Below are positions 44,801 through 53,294 of a stretch of 64,000 nucleotides of DNA, piece by piece. The translations under genes were made by a program, and so were the position numbers. Every line of letters begins with the position of its first letter. The first letter of the stretch is position 1. This stretch comes from FACHB-T130 sp042747725 (lineage in GTDB: Bacteria; Cyanobacteriota; Cyanobacteriia; Cyanobacteriales; FACHB-T130): contig NZ_JBHZGO010000112.1 in assembly GCF_042747725.1 (NCBI RefSeq), forward strand, positions 1-64,000, given 5' to 3'. The notes below the pieces were generated by a model that was given only the letters and a program-made list of their open reading frames with translations, had not been told where the DNA came from and searched no databases.

Positions 44801-46792
44801 ATTAATTCCCTGGCGGGTGAGTAACACGGACACCTGAGCATCTTCTAGCATCAAGTTCAAGCGTTCAGGGGGATAAATAGGGTCTAAAGATACATAAGCT
44901 CCACCCGCTTTGAGAATGCTTAACATCCCGATTACCAGATCGAGGCTTCTCTCCACACAAAGTCCCACTAAAACTTCCGCACCAACACCCAGTTTCTGTA
45001 GGTAATGTGCAACTTTGTTGCTCCGTATATTTAACTCTCGATAGGTTAGAGATGCGATAACCCTTGTCTCTACGTCTTCAAAAACTACCGCTATAGCATC
45101 AGGATTCTGCTCTACCTGAGCCTCAAATAGCTGATGAATGCACAAGTTTTTGGGATAATCTACCTGGGTATTGTTCCATTCAACCAACAACTGATGTAGC
45201 TCAGATTGACTGAGTAGCGATAAGTTGGCGACTCGTTGCTCTGGATTCGCAACAATTTCTTCTAGCAGCGTTTTAAAATGCCCTAACATCCGATTGATAG
45301 TGGCTTTATCAAATAAATCGGTGCTATAAATTACAAAGCCGCTAATTCCTTCTGAGCTATCTACCCATAATCCATTATTTTGCCCTTTTTCCCATAAGTG
45401 AAACTCTAAATCAAAGCGGGTTGTCTGACTATAAAATTCCATCGGGCTAAGCGTTAATCCAGGTAGTTCTAGCGCTGACATTGGCGCATTTTGTAGCGCA
45501 AATACCACTTGGAACAGGGGATTTTGGTTCAAGCTGCGTTCTGGATGCAGTTCCTCTACTAGCTTCTCAAAAGGCAAATCTTGGTGAGCATAAGCTCCCA
45601 AGGCAACTTCTTTCACTCGACTCAATAATGAGCGAAAAGTTGGGTTTCCTGATAAGTCGGTACGCAGCACTAAACTATTGACAAAAAAGCCAATTAAACC
45701 TTCAATTTCGCTGCGATTGCGGTTGGCAATCGGCGAACCCACAGCAATATCTTCTTGCTGTGTGTAGCGGTATAATAAAATCTGGAATACTGCCAGCAGG
45801 GTCATGAATAAAGTTACTCCTTCCTGCTGGGAAAGAGCCTCTAGCGCTTCACTTAAACTTTTCGGTAGTTGCAAAATTTGCGTTGCACCCCGGTAAGTTT
45901 GAACGGCTAGTCGCGGTCTATCGGTGGGCAAATTCAGCATAGAAATGCCAGCTAATTGTTGCCGCCAGTAACCAAGTTGCGTTTCTAAAACTTCCCCTTG
46001 CAACCACTCGCGTTGCCAGTGTGCAAAGTCTGCATATTGGATGGGTAATTCTGGCAGGGGGAAAGAGACGGGATTAATCCCATCTCTACAAGAAGCAAAG
46101 GTTGTGTAGAGTGCTGCTAACTCCTTAATTAGTACCCCGATAGACCAACCATCGGAGACAATGTGGTGCATATTCAGCAGCATTATATGTTCTGTCTCAT
46201 CCAACCGCAGCAGCGTTACTCGCAGCAATGGGTCAGTTGATAAATTAAAAGGGCGTTGAGCCTCCTGGGTTGTTAGCTGTTGTGCTTGGGTTTCTCGTTC
46301 GGCTGCTGGCAGTTCTCGTAAATCTATTACTGGTAAAGATATTTTTAAGTTGGGATTAATTGCCTGAATGGGTTGCCCTTCCACTGTGACAAAAGTGGTA
46401 CGCAAAGCTTCGTGACGGCGCACAATTTCGTTAAAAGTTTCCTCCAGCGCCGAAGCGTTGAGCGAACCTGTTAGACGCACTGCTGCCGGGACATTATAGA
46501 AGGAATTGTTAGGAAATAATTGGTCAAGAAACCACAGCCGCTGTTGAGCAAAGGAGAGGAGGAGATTTCTATTGTGCGAGATAGGTACCAGGGATGTAGA
46601 AGCGTGGCTGGTAGTAGAATTAGCTGCCCTTAAAAATGAAATAATTTCTGCTTTGCGTTCTTGTATTTCTGCACGCAGTTCGGATGTTAGGGTTCCTTCT
46701 GGGGCGTTACAGTGAAGGCGTTCTCCATCGACAAAAACCTGAATATCTAAGCTACGGAGGTAAGATAAAAACTCAACTGTCTTCAAAATCAC
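41825..46792 (-). CDS. NRPS module with docking domain, C-A-NMT-PCP
   Basis: A 1655-aa synthetase. Residues 1-57 form a TubC-type N-terminal docking domain (LRSLDIQVFVDGERLHCNAPEGTL). Condensation ~75-500 with HHIVSDG at 209-215. Adenylation follows; specificity residues read by eye as D-A-W-F-L-G-N-V-V-K, identical to the known leucine code. An N-methyltransferase is inserted after A8, with SAM motif VLEIGCGTG at 1128-1136. The carrier Ser is S1582 (GGHSLLA). The predicted product is an N-methyl-leucine unit. Two palindromic repeat clusters are in frame (42737-42832, 44095-44166). A ~40-aa low-complexity tail ends the protein; its copy remains at 40663. Confidence 0.95.
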   Translation of the reverse strand: MILKTVEFLSYLRSLDIQVFVDGERLHCNAPEGTLTSELRAEIQERKAEIISFLRAANSTTSHASTSLVPISHNRNLLLSFAQQRLWFLDQLFPNNSFYNVPAAVRLTGSLNASALEETFNEIVRRHEALRTTFVTVEGQPIQAINPNLKISLPVIDLRELPAAERETQAQQLTTQEAQRPFNLSTDPLLRVTLLRLDETEHIMLLNMHHIVSDGWSIGVLIKELAALYTTFASCRDGINPVSFPLPELPIQYADFAHWQREWLQGEVLETQLGYWRQQLAGISMLNLPTDRPRLAVQTYRGATQILQLPKSLSEALEALSQQEGVTLFMTLLAVFQILLYRYTQQEDIAVGSPIANRNRSEIEGLIGFFVNSLVLRTDLSGNPTFRSLLSRVKEVALGAYAHQDLPFEKLVEELHPERSLNQNPLFQVVFALQNAPMSALELPGLTLSPMEFYSQTTRFDLEFHLWEKGQNNGLWVDSSEGISGFVIYSTDLFDKATINRMLGHFKTLLEEIVANPEQRVANLSLLSQSELHQLLVEWNNTQVDYPKNLCIHQLFEAQVEQNPDAIAVVFEDVETRVIASLTYRELNIRSNKVAHYLQKLGVGAEVLVGLCVERSLDLVIGMLSILKAGGAYVSLDPIYPPERLNLMLEDAQVSVLLTRQGINFLASESAVQDVEIQADCQIHNPIVVCLDQDWQTIAQESEDNPSSNVTAENLAYVIYTSGTTGKPKGVQIEHGGLLNLVFWHQQAFAVSPLDRVTQVAGVAFDACGWEILPYLSAGASVYFPDDEIRRSPEKLRDFLVSKSITISFLPTPLAEKVLLLDWSGDTCLRILLTGGDKLHQYPLAEYPFQVVNNYGPTENTVVTTSGIVAVREQEDPPNPPLKGGQEDPPNPPFKGGQEGSADVITQSGNAIAPAIGRPIANIQVYVLDSHLQPVPIGVTGELYIGGDGLARGYLNRPDLTAERFISNPFSNQPKARLYKTGDLVRYQPDGNIEFLGRLDDQVKIRGYRIELGEIEAVLSQHPAVLQTVVMTREDAAGENRLVAYVALNTEFQLSGDSNSAMMQDEQILQWQILYNETYNQSAADIDPTFNIVGWNSSYTNQLIPVEQMREWVDNQVAQILDLQPSRVLEIGCGTGLLLFKIAPHCTKYCGTDFSSASLNYIQQQLTQELPQVTLLQKMATDFEGVESEAFDAVILNSVVQYFPSIDYLVRVLEGAINAIAPSGFIFIGDVRSLPLLQAFHASVQLAQAEPSLTREQLQQRVQMQMFQETELVIDPAFFTVLKQQFPQISDVQIQLIRGCSHNELTQFRYNAILHIGAEINSGRTPLNPTETGGSKKNPAPSPLRGGLGRGSIELLDWHENNLTVSAVRQLLVNNQPEILSITNVPNARVMAAVKTAEWLSGAAEFKTAGQMREALQTLQNSGVDPEDFYTLDVPYNVDISWSHSGTDGRYNVVFVSQLTGKKTISPASIAVCPWRSYANNPLQAKAARKLIPQLQIYLTQKLPEYMVPSAFVVLESLPLTPNGKVDRRALPAPEPVKLELAGSYVAPQTPVEEVLVKIFAEVLGVKRVGIHDNFFELGGHSLLATQLVSRVRDAFGAELPLRSVFEAPTIAELSKAIAIFKQTNTQSKAPALVPISRENRRMKLSSLNRESKES
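42737..42832. repeat. C/G-run palindromes in frame in the NMT region of the second NRPS
   Basis: aacccctccccagccctccc pairs with cggggagggagcc, and ttccccccgtttcggtggga with attgaggggggtt. The 96-bp stretch is a multiple of three and encodes TPLNPTETGGSKKNPAPS and SPLRGGLGRGS, between the methyltransferase and the late A-domain part. Confidence 0.85.
44095..44166. repeat. Tandem 36-bp palindromic repeat in frame in the Leu adenylation domain
   Basis: Two adjacent units, 44095-44130 and 44131-44166, each cttcttg-C6-T/A core-G6-tt-G6-at, differ at one base. Each adds 12 residues (EDPPNPPLKGGQ and EDPPNPPFKGGQ) to an A-domain loop. Confidence 0.92.
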
Positions 46793-46841
46793 ACCTCTTT
46801 TCGGCTATTTATCAAGCAATACCGTGCAGTTAAGAATAATT

Positions 46842-46917
46842 GTAGGTTGGGTTGAGCTTAGATTAACTCAAAAAATGCTTAGAGACGTTGGGTTTCGTTA
46901 CCTTAACCCAAACTACA
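46842..46917. repeat. GTAGGTTGGGTTGAG...ACCCAAACTAC inverted repeat
   Basis: Same family as 21212-21284. It lies in the 151-bp spacer upstream of the second NRPS gene, so the NRPS promoter must sit next to or within it. Confidence 0.75.
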
Positions 46918-46943
46918 ATTACTATTTATCAAGGCGATAGTTA

Positions 46944-47576
46944 TTAGTTGTTAGTTGCCAATTGACCTAAGCGTTTTAACACTCTCAAAACGTCATCTAA
47001 TTTATTTTCAGGATTGAAAATGTCGAACAGCTTAGACAATGCGTATTGATGGTTATGGAGTTTTGCTAATTTGAAGAATCTAAAAGTTGCGCCATTCGTT
47101 AGCAGTCCAAAAGTAGGTTTATCTGGATTAGAATTTGCCAGCATATAAGCTAGTAACTGCGCTCTCCCTGATTCTAGAGAGAAAGCCGCCTGCTTAGACT
47201 CGATGACCATTATCCAAAGCTTTTGAAACAAAACCAAGACATCCATTTGTCCTTTGTAGATGACTCCTTCATCTTCAGCAGAAATTTCCACAGAAGATTC
47301 TGATTTGATATGAAAGGGAGGTAGATAAAATCCGGCTAAATCTAACAGTGGAGATAGCACCACCATTTTGACAGTATTTTCCAGCATGGGAGGGTACTCA
47401 AGTAAGTTGGAATAACTCTCCTTAACTCGGTCGAGTCTCTGTTTTTCTAAATCTGTGATTTCTGACAAGTTATCTTGCCATTCTTGAAAAAATTGGTCAT
47501 CCTCAACTAGCTGGAGTCCAAATTTTTTTCTTAAGTCATGCAGGGTAACGTTTTTAGCTTGAATTGTTTGAACCAT
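46944..47576 (-). CDS. PD-(D/E)xK-type restriction endonuclease-like protein
   Basis: A ~210-aa protein of the cyanobacterial family that resembles the N-terminal nuclease domain of type I restriction R subunits. The core QMDVLVLFQKLWIMVIESK gives the D...ExK catalytic pattern, followed by the Gln of RAQLLAYM. MVQTIQAKNVTLHDL is the usual N-terminus, so the ATG at 47576 is preferred over 47603. Function unknown; no methyltransferase or specificity subunit is present. It stands between two NRPS genes on the same strand. Confidence 0.75.
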   Translation of the reverse strand: MVQTIQAKNVTLHDLRKKFGLQLVEDDQFFQEWQDNLSEITDLEKQRLDRVKESYSNLLEYPPMLENTVKMVVLSPLLDLAGFYLPPFHIKSESSVEISAEDEGVIYKGQMDVLVLFQKLWIMVIESKQAAFSLESGRAQLLAYMLANSNPDKPTFGLLTNGATFRFFKLAKLHNHQYALSKLFDIFNPENKLDDVLRVLKRLGQLATNN

Positions 47577-47682
47577 AATGTGCAAACTGATAACGGAAAT
47601 CAATAACTGGATGGATAAAGAGATTACCTAACCTGCTAGAGGAGTGTACTTGCTATTGAGCCGACTGTAGTCTAACCTCGGT

Positions 47683-48843
47683 ATGACGTTGGAAAACAAC
47701 GCAGTCAACATCCTACCGCGAAGGTTTCTGCTCATGATGTTCATGCCCCTCAATTTCCTACTCGTATGGCTGGTTGGATTGCTGTCCATCGGGATACTTG
47801 GCGGAGGGATTTACATTCTTTATGAGTGGTATGAAGGGGAACTGGTGGGGATGTCCTACTTGATAGGCGGACTGGCGATGGTTTTGTGGTCTTGTGGCGG
47901 TCGTTTTATCAGCTTGCCGCTGCTGCGTCGCCAAGGTGCTGACGAACCTAAGTTGATGCGTACCGGAACTGTACAGCGCGTGCCACGACCGGATGGTAGC
48001 GTCCTGCAAGTAGAGTTCTATGGGCCTGAGGATGGTCAACCGATTATCTTGTCACACGGTTGGGGACCGAACAGTGCGGTATGGTACTATGCCAAGCGAC
48101 AACTGAGCGATCGCTTCCGAGTGATTGTTTGGGACTTGCCAGGGCTAGGAAAATCCTCTAGACCCAAAAACAATGACTACTCGGTGGAAAAATATGCCCG
48201 TGACCTGGAAGCGGTTGTTGCCATAGCGGGAGACAAGCCTGTTATCCTGCTCGGACATAGCATGGGCGGTATGATTAACCTAACATTTTGTCGGCTATTT
48301 CCAGAACATCTGGGGCGTCGGGTGGCAGGCTTAATCCTCGTAGATACAACCTACACAAATCCACTGAAAACTTCTATCTTGAGCGGTGTGTTACGCAAAT
48401 TGCAGAAACCGCTGCTCGAACCACTACTGTACCTCACCATTTTACTGTCACCCATCTTTTGGCTGATGACTTGGCTAAGCTATCTCAATGGTTCGCTGTA
48501 CATCAGCGTAGAAATTTCTGGATTTAAGGGGACTGAAACACGCGGTCAGCTGGATTTCGCCGCTTTCTTATCGACTTTAGGTTCGCCTGGTGTTCTTGCT
48601 CGCGGTACATTGGCAATGTTCAATTTCGAGGAAACAAGGACACTCTCAACGATTAACGTTCCGGTGTTGGTCGTTTGCGGTGCAACAGATATAGCGACTA
48701 AACCTGTTGCAAGCGATCGCATGAAAGCCGAATTGCCTCAAGCTGAACTCGTCACGATTAAGCCGGGTGGACACATGGCATTGATGGAAAAGAATCAAGT
48801 GTTTTCCGAAGTTGTCAGTGCGTTTTGTGCTAAATGCGGGTAA
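47683..48843 (+). CDS. Membrane-anchored alpha/beta hydrolase
   Basis: A 386-aa protein. Two N-terminal hydrophobic helices (LNFLLVWLVGLLSIGILGGGIYIL; YLIGGLAMVLWSCGGRFISL) anchor it to the membrane. The hydrolase domain shows the oxyanion-hole motif SHGWGPN, nucleophile elbow GHSMGG and a late PGGHMALME with the catalytic His. It is the only gene on the plus strand in the NRPS locus, so it may be unrelated, or act on a lipid or peptide ester. No specific substrate can be inferred. Confidence 0.85.
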   Translation: MTLENNAVNILPRRFLLMMFMPLNFLLVWLVGLLSIGILGGGIYILYEWYEGELVGMSYLIGGLAMVLWSCGGRFISLPLLRRQGADEPKLMRTGTVQRVPRPDGSVLQVEFYGPEDGQPIILSHGWGPNSAVWYYAKRQLSDRFRVIVWDLPGLGKSSRPKNNDYSVEKYARDLEAVVAIAGDKPVILLGHSMGGMINLTFCRLFPEHLGRRVAGLILVDTTYTNPLKTSILSGVLRKLQKPLLEPLLYLTILLSPIFWLMTWLSYLNGSLYISVEISGFKGTETRGQLDFAAFLSTLGSPGVLARGTLAMFNFEETRTLSTINVPVLVVCGATDIATKPVASDRMKAELPQAELVTIKPGGHMALMEKNQVFSEVVSAFCAKCG

Positions 48844-48886
48844 CGCTCAGAACCTTGAGTATTTGCAAATGAGATTGTAGAATCAC

Positions 48887-51800
48887 TTAAAATTCCATTT
48901 CTTCTCGCTCATTTCCCGTAGAACTTGTGGTATCCAAACCTTCCGCTACCCAACACATTGTTTCAATGTATCTAGCCAAACTAGCTACAGTTGGAGATTC
49001 AAACAAGTTGCGTACAGATAACTCTATTTGAAATGCGTCGCGGATGCGGGAAGTTAGCTGAGTTGCTAGTAGAGAATGACCGCCCAATTCAAAGAAATTG
49101 TCGCGGACACCTACCTGCTGTTTTCCCAAAACTTTAGCCCAAATTTCGACTAGCGCTTCCTCAACGCGATCGCGCGGTGCGACATAATTTTCTTTAATAT
49201 CAAAACTGAGCGTATCTACCGCAGGTAAGCCACGGCGATCCACTTTTCCATTCGGTGTCAGCGGTAGAGATTCCAGCATCACATAAGCTGAAGGCACCAT
49301 GTATTCTGGTAACTTTTCTTTCAGGAATTGTCGCAGATTTATGCTTGTCGGTGTCTGTTTCTGGTTGGGAACAATATAAGCGACCAAGTGCTTATCCCCA
49401 GGTATGTCTTCGCTAACAATTACCACTGTCTCCCCCACTGCTGGATGCTGATTGACTGCTGCTTCAATTTCGCCCAATTCGATGCGGAAGCCGCGAATTT
49501 TTACCTGATTATCAATGCGACCTAAAAACTCAATATTGCCGTCTGGTAGATAGCGGGCTAAGTCACCCGTCTTATAAAGTCGTGCTTCTGGTTTATTACT
49601 ATAGCGGTTCTCAATTGGATCGAACACAGAACCTAACCCCCCAACCCCCTTCCCTTGTAGGGAAGGGGGAGCAAGACTCCCCTCCCCACCGCTTCGCGGA
49701 AGCAAGCTACGTAGGGGAGGGGTTGGGGGAGAGGTCAGCCCGTACTGCATCGAACTGCAAACCGCTACAAAAGGATTAGAAATAAAGCGTTCAGCAGTTA
49801 ATTCAGGGCGATTGAGATATTCTCGCGCCAGTCCATCACCGCCGATGTACAACTCGCCGACTACGCCAATTGGTACAGGTTGTAAATGAGCATCCAGCAG
49901 ATAAATCTGCGTATTCGTAATCGGGCGACCAATGGGGATAGATGTTGCTGATTCTGCTAATTTCTCCACGCAGTAATAAGAAGAAAATGTTGTACTCTCT
50001 GTTAGCCCATAAACATGAATTAATTGCTTTGGCGCTCCTTGTTTAAGAACCTTTCTGACCCACCTAATATCAACAGCCTCGCCTCCAAATAGCAAATAGC
50101 GCAAGTCAGCGAAAGCTTGCGGAACATCTCTGGCAATCTGTTGAAATAAGGCGGTGGTCAAAAATAAAACGCTGATGTCTTTTTGTTGGAGCTGTAATGC
50201 AAACTCGTGGGGCGAAAGGGTGACATCTCTGCTAATTCCAACAAGTTGAGCGCCGTTAAGCAAAGCTCCCCAAATCTCGAAGGTTGCTGCGTCGAAGGAA
50301 GTGTTTGAGGCTTGGGCAACTTTATCATCAGATGACAATTTTACATAATTTGTGTTGCACACCAGCCGATTTACAGCTTTGTGAGTAACAGCAACTCCCT
50401 TGGGCTTTCCTGTAGATCCAGAAGTGTAGATTACATAAGCTAAGTTATCGCTTGTTACGCCGCTTTTCGGGTTTTCTTCACTTTCTTGGGCAATGATTTC
50501 CCAATCCTTATCGAGGTAAACAACTGGGTTCGAGAAGTCCCCAAAATGCTCAACAAATTTTTCTGTCAGCAACAGTACGGGCGAAGCATTCATGCCAGTA
50601 ATTTCTGGATTGGAGCCAAGGTTTTTCTTTACGAATGCTTCGTCCCTACAAGCATCATCAAGCATGAACTTCAAACGCTCTTGAGGATAACTAGGATCTA
50701 AAGGCACATAAGCCCCTCCTGCTTTCAGAATGCCTAGTAATCCCACAATTATGTCTACAGAACGCTCCATGCAGATGCCGACTAAAACTTCCGAACCTAC
50801 CCCGAATTTTTGTAAATAATGTGCTAATTGGTTGCTGCGTATGTTCAACTCTCGGTAGGTTAGAGACTCGATAACCCTTGTCTCTACATTTTCAAAGATT
50901 ACTGCTATGGAATCAGGATTCTGCTCTACCTGATTTTCAAACAACTGATGGATACACTTATTTTGAGGATAATTTGTCTGGGTGTCGTTCCATTGAATTA
51001 ATAATTGCTGTACTTCAGCTTCACCCAATAGCGGTAAATTTGCGATTCGTTCTTCTAAATTATTAACAATACCTTCAAGCAATGTTTTAAAATGTCCCAG
51101 CATTCGGGTAATTGTGGCTTCATCGAATAAATCCGTGTTGTACACCACTACGCCTCTAATTCCCTCAGAATTCTCCCATTTACCGCCCCATAAACTCCGG
51201 AAATCTTCGGAACAGTTCCACAGATGCAACTCCAAATCGAATCGCGTTGTTTTAAAGTCAATATCCATAAAGCTAGGCACTAATCCAGGTAGTTCTAGCG
51301 CCGACATTGGCGCATTCTCAAAGCCAAATACTACTTGGAATAACGGATGAATATTTAAGTTACGCTCTGGATGTAGTTCCTCAACAAGCTTCTCAAAAGG
51401 CAAATCTTGATGGCTGTATGCGCCTAGTGTTACCTGCCGGACTCTGCCTAAGAGTTCCCGAAAAGTTGGGTTTCCAGATAAGTCGGCGCGTAATACCAAG
51501 CTGTTGACAAAAAAGCCAATTAAGCCTTCAATTTCGCTGCGATTACGGTTAGCAATTGGCGAACCTACCGCAATATCTTCTTGATGCGTGTAGCGATAGA
51601 GTAAGGTCTGAAATGCTGCCAGCAAAGTCATAAATAGGGTGACACCTTCTTGCTGCGAAAGCGTCTGTAGCGCATCACTTAGCTTTTTCGGTAACTCTAA
51701 AGATTGCGTTGCTCCTCGATAGCTTGCAACAGCTGGTTTCGGTCGGTCAACGGGCAAATTTAGCACGGAAATACCGTTTAATTGTTGCCGCCAGTAAGTT

Positions 51801-52471
51801 AACTGGGTTTCCAGCACTTCCCCTTGCAGCCACTCGCGCTGCCAATGGGCAAAGTCGGCGTATTGCAGGGGCAATTCCGGCAGAGGAGAAAGCTGCTTCT
51901 GAGTAAAAGCTGTGTATAGTGTTCCCAGTTCCCGAATCAGCACCCCAATCGACCAATCGTCGCAGATAATGTGGTGCATATTCAGCAATAGAATATGTTC
52001 TGTCTCGGAAAGCTGTAGCAGCATCACTCGCAGCAATGGGATAGAGGACAAATCAAAAGGACGCTCGATTTCTGCTGCTACCAATTGCTGTGCTTGGAGT
52101 GCGCGATCGCCTACTGGGAATTGCCGCAGGTCGAGTACGGACAGAGGTATGGTTAAGCTGGAAGCGTTAGCGCCGCTTTCCGCAGGAATCGCTTGTACGG
52201 GTAGTCCCTCTAGCACCTTAAATGTAGTCCGTAAGGCTTCGTGGCGACGCACAATTTCGTTAAACGTCTGCTCTAATGCCGAAGTGTTGAGCGAACCTGT
52301 TAAGCGAATGACTGTCGGCACATTATAGATGGCATTGCCAGGGATCAACTGGTCAAGAAACCACAGCCGCTGTTGAGCAAACGATGCAGGAAAGACAAAA
52401 ACCTCTTGTTCAGACATATCGATCCTTTCTTGTGCAGCTATCGGGGAGTTGTCGGCAAGATCCGGTGTCAT
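48887..52471 (-). CDS. NRPS module C-A-PCP (first module of the locus)
   Basis: A 1194-aa synthetase. Condensation ~30-480, where the active-site motif is HHIICDD (166-172) instead of HHxxxDG; the catalytic His is present but the Gly is Asp. Adenylation shows YVIYTSGSTGKPKG and VKIRGFRIELGEIE; specificity residues read by eye as D-A-F-F-L-G-V-T-F-K, close to isoleucine/valine codes. Carrier Ser1133 (GGHSLLA). A 112-bp palindromic repeat block lies in frame at 49629-49740. A C domain at the first module suggests an N-acylated start unit or acceptance from a module outside the window. Confidence 0.94.
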   Translation of the reverse strand: MTPDLADNSPIAAQERIDMSEQEVFVFPASFAQQRLWFLDQLIPGNAIYNVPTVIRLTGSLNTSALEQTFNEIVRRHEALRTTFKVLEGLPVQAIPAESGANASSLTIPLSVLDLRQFPVGDRALQAQQLVAAEIERPFDLSSIPLLRVMLLQLSETEHILLLNMHHIICDDWSIGVLIRELGTLYTAFTQKQLSPLPELPLQYADFAHWQREWLQGEVLETQLTYWRQQLNGISVLNLPVDRPKPAVASYRGATQSLELPKKLSDALQTLSQQEGVTLFMTLLAAFQTLLYRYTHQEDIAVGSPIANRNRSEIEGLIGFFVNSLVLRADLSGNPTFRELLGRVRQVTLGAYSHQDLPFEKLVEELHPERNLNIHPLFQVVFGFENAPMSALELPGLVPSFMDIDFKTTRFDLELHLWNCSEDFRSLWGGKWENSEGIRGVVVYNTDLFDEATITRMLGHFKTLLEGIVNNLEERIANLPLLGEAEVQQLLIQWNDTQTNYPQNKCIHQLFENQVEQNPDSIAVIFENVETRVIESLTYRELNIRSNQLAHYLQKFGVGSEVLVGICMERSVDIIVGLLGILKAGGAYVPLDPSYPQERLKFMLDDACRDEAFVKKNLGSNPEITGMNASPVLLLTEKFVEHFGDFSNPVVYLDKDWEIIAQESEENPKSGVTSDNLAYVIYTSGSTGKPKGVAVTHKAVNRLVCNTNYVKLSSDDKVAQASNTSFDAATFEIWGALLNGAQLVGISRDVTLSPHEFALQLQQKDISVLFLTTALFQQIARDVPQAFADLRYLLFGGEAVDIRWVRKVLKQGAPKQLIHVYGLTESTTFSSYYCVEKLAESATSIPIGRPITNTQIYLLDAHLQPVPIGVVGELYIGGDGLAREYLNRPELTAERFISNPFVAVCSSMQYGLTSPPTPPLRSLLPRSGGEGSLAPPSLQGKGVGGLGSVFDPIENRYSNKPEARLYKTGDLARYLPDGNIEFLGRIDNQVKIRGFRIELGEIEAAVNQHPAVGETVVIVSEDIPGDKHLVAYIVPNQKQTPTSINLRQFLKEKLPEYMVPSAYVMLESLPLTPNGKVDRRGLPAVDTLSFDIKENYVAPRDRVEEALVEIWAKVLGKQQVGVRDNFFELGGHSLLATQLTSRIRDAFQIELSVRNLFESPTVASLARYIETMCWVAEGLDTTSSTGNEREEMEF
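49629..49740. repeat. C/G-run palindromic repeat block in frame in the Ile/Val adenylation domain
   Basis: gaacctaaccccccaacccc, cttcccttgtagggaagggg, and a second unit with actcccctccccaccgcttc and gtaggggaggggttggggga. It encodes GLTSPPTPPLRSLLPRSGG and SLAPPSLQGKGVGGLGS just before the conserved LYKTGDLARY block, and the frame stays open. Confidence 0.9.
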
Positions 52472-52568
52472 CTATCTTTGCTTTCACCACAAGGGATAAT
52501 AGCCTGTCAAGGTTGATTTAATAGGAAGGCGCGATCGCCTAAAGTCAATGCGATTTTTGGTGCAGGCA

Positions 52569-53294
52569 TCAAGGCACAAAAGCTAACACGGATACAGGTG
52601 TCCCAGAACCACCCCGTAGACGTAAAATCCCAATGACTAATGTAGTTCCACTGGGCGATAACCGATCGAGATTTGTCAAATTTTCCAATACAATTCCAGC
52701 CTTTTCTAGTACCAGCCGATTGGTGCTAAAGGTTTCATCTTGTCCGGCATCGACGCCATGAGTATCAATTCCCACGCCAGCGATCGCGCGTTGTTCGATT
52801 AAGAATCGGCTAGTTTCAGCACCAAACCCCGGAAAGTGAAATTTGCCTTGTTCGTCCTGATTAAAAAAGGCTCTTCGATCGCCCCACTTTTCTTGCCAAC
52901 CCGTATATAGAAGTACAACACTGTTAGCGGAGATAGGATGGTGTTGCTGTTCCCAGTTGAGGACATCGACTGTTGTTAAAGCATAGTCAAAATTAGCAGT
53001 AGTTTTGTCGCAAATATCGATAACAATCGCTGGTACAACGAGCGACTGAGCTGGATAACTCTCAATCCCAACTCCATCTTCATAAAAGCTATTCGGTGCG
53101 TTAATATGAGTCCCGCTATGTTCTCCCATCGAGAATCTTCGTAGATAGTAACCATCTTTTTCTAACTCGGCGACTGTCTCAAATTCAACGAGTGGATCGT
53201 TTTGCCAAATAGGCATATTTGGATCGATGATATGGCTCAGGTCTACAATTTGGGTGTAGGTAATCGTTTTAGGATTATTTGAGTTAGGGTTCAT
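52569..53294 (-). CDS. Cyclase-family protein (kynurenine formamidase/isatin hydrolase-like)
   Basis: A 241-aa metal-dependent hydrolase family member. The motif usually written HxGTHxDxPxH appears as HSGTHINAPNSF, so the Asp is Asn and the last His is missing, two likely metal or catalytic positions. Other family blocks are DLSHIIDPNMPIW at the N-terminus and GVGIDTHGVDAG near 180. It lies 98 bp upstream of the first NRPS gene on the same strand, so it may be co-transcribed and could act on an aromatic precursor, but this is inferred from position only. The ATG falls within a direct repeat (53292-53332). Confidence 0.82.
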   Translation of the reverse strand: MNPNSNNPKTITYTQIVDLSHIIDPNMPIWQNDPLVEFETVAELEKDGYYLRRFSMGEHSGTHINAPNSFYEDGVGIESYPAQSLVVPAIVIDICDKTTANFDYALTTVDVLNWEQQHHPISANSVVLLYTGWQEKWGDRRAFFNQDEQGKFHFPGFGAETSRFLIEQRAIAGVGIDTHGVDAGQDETFSTNRLVLEKAGIVLENLTNLDRLSPSGTTLVIGILRLRGGSGTPVSVLAFVP

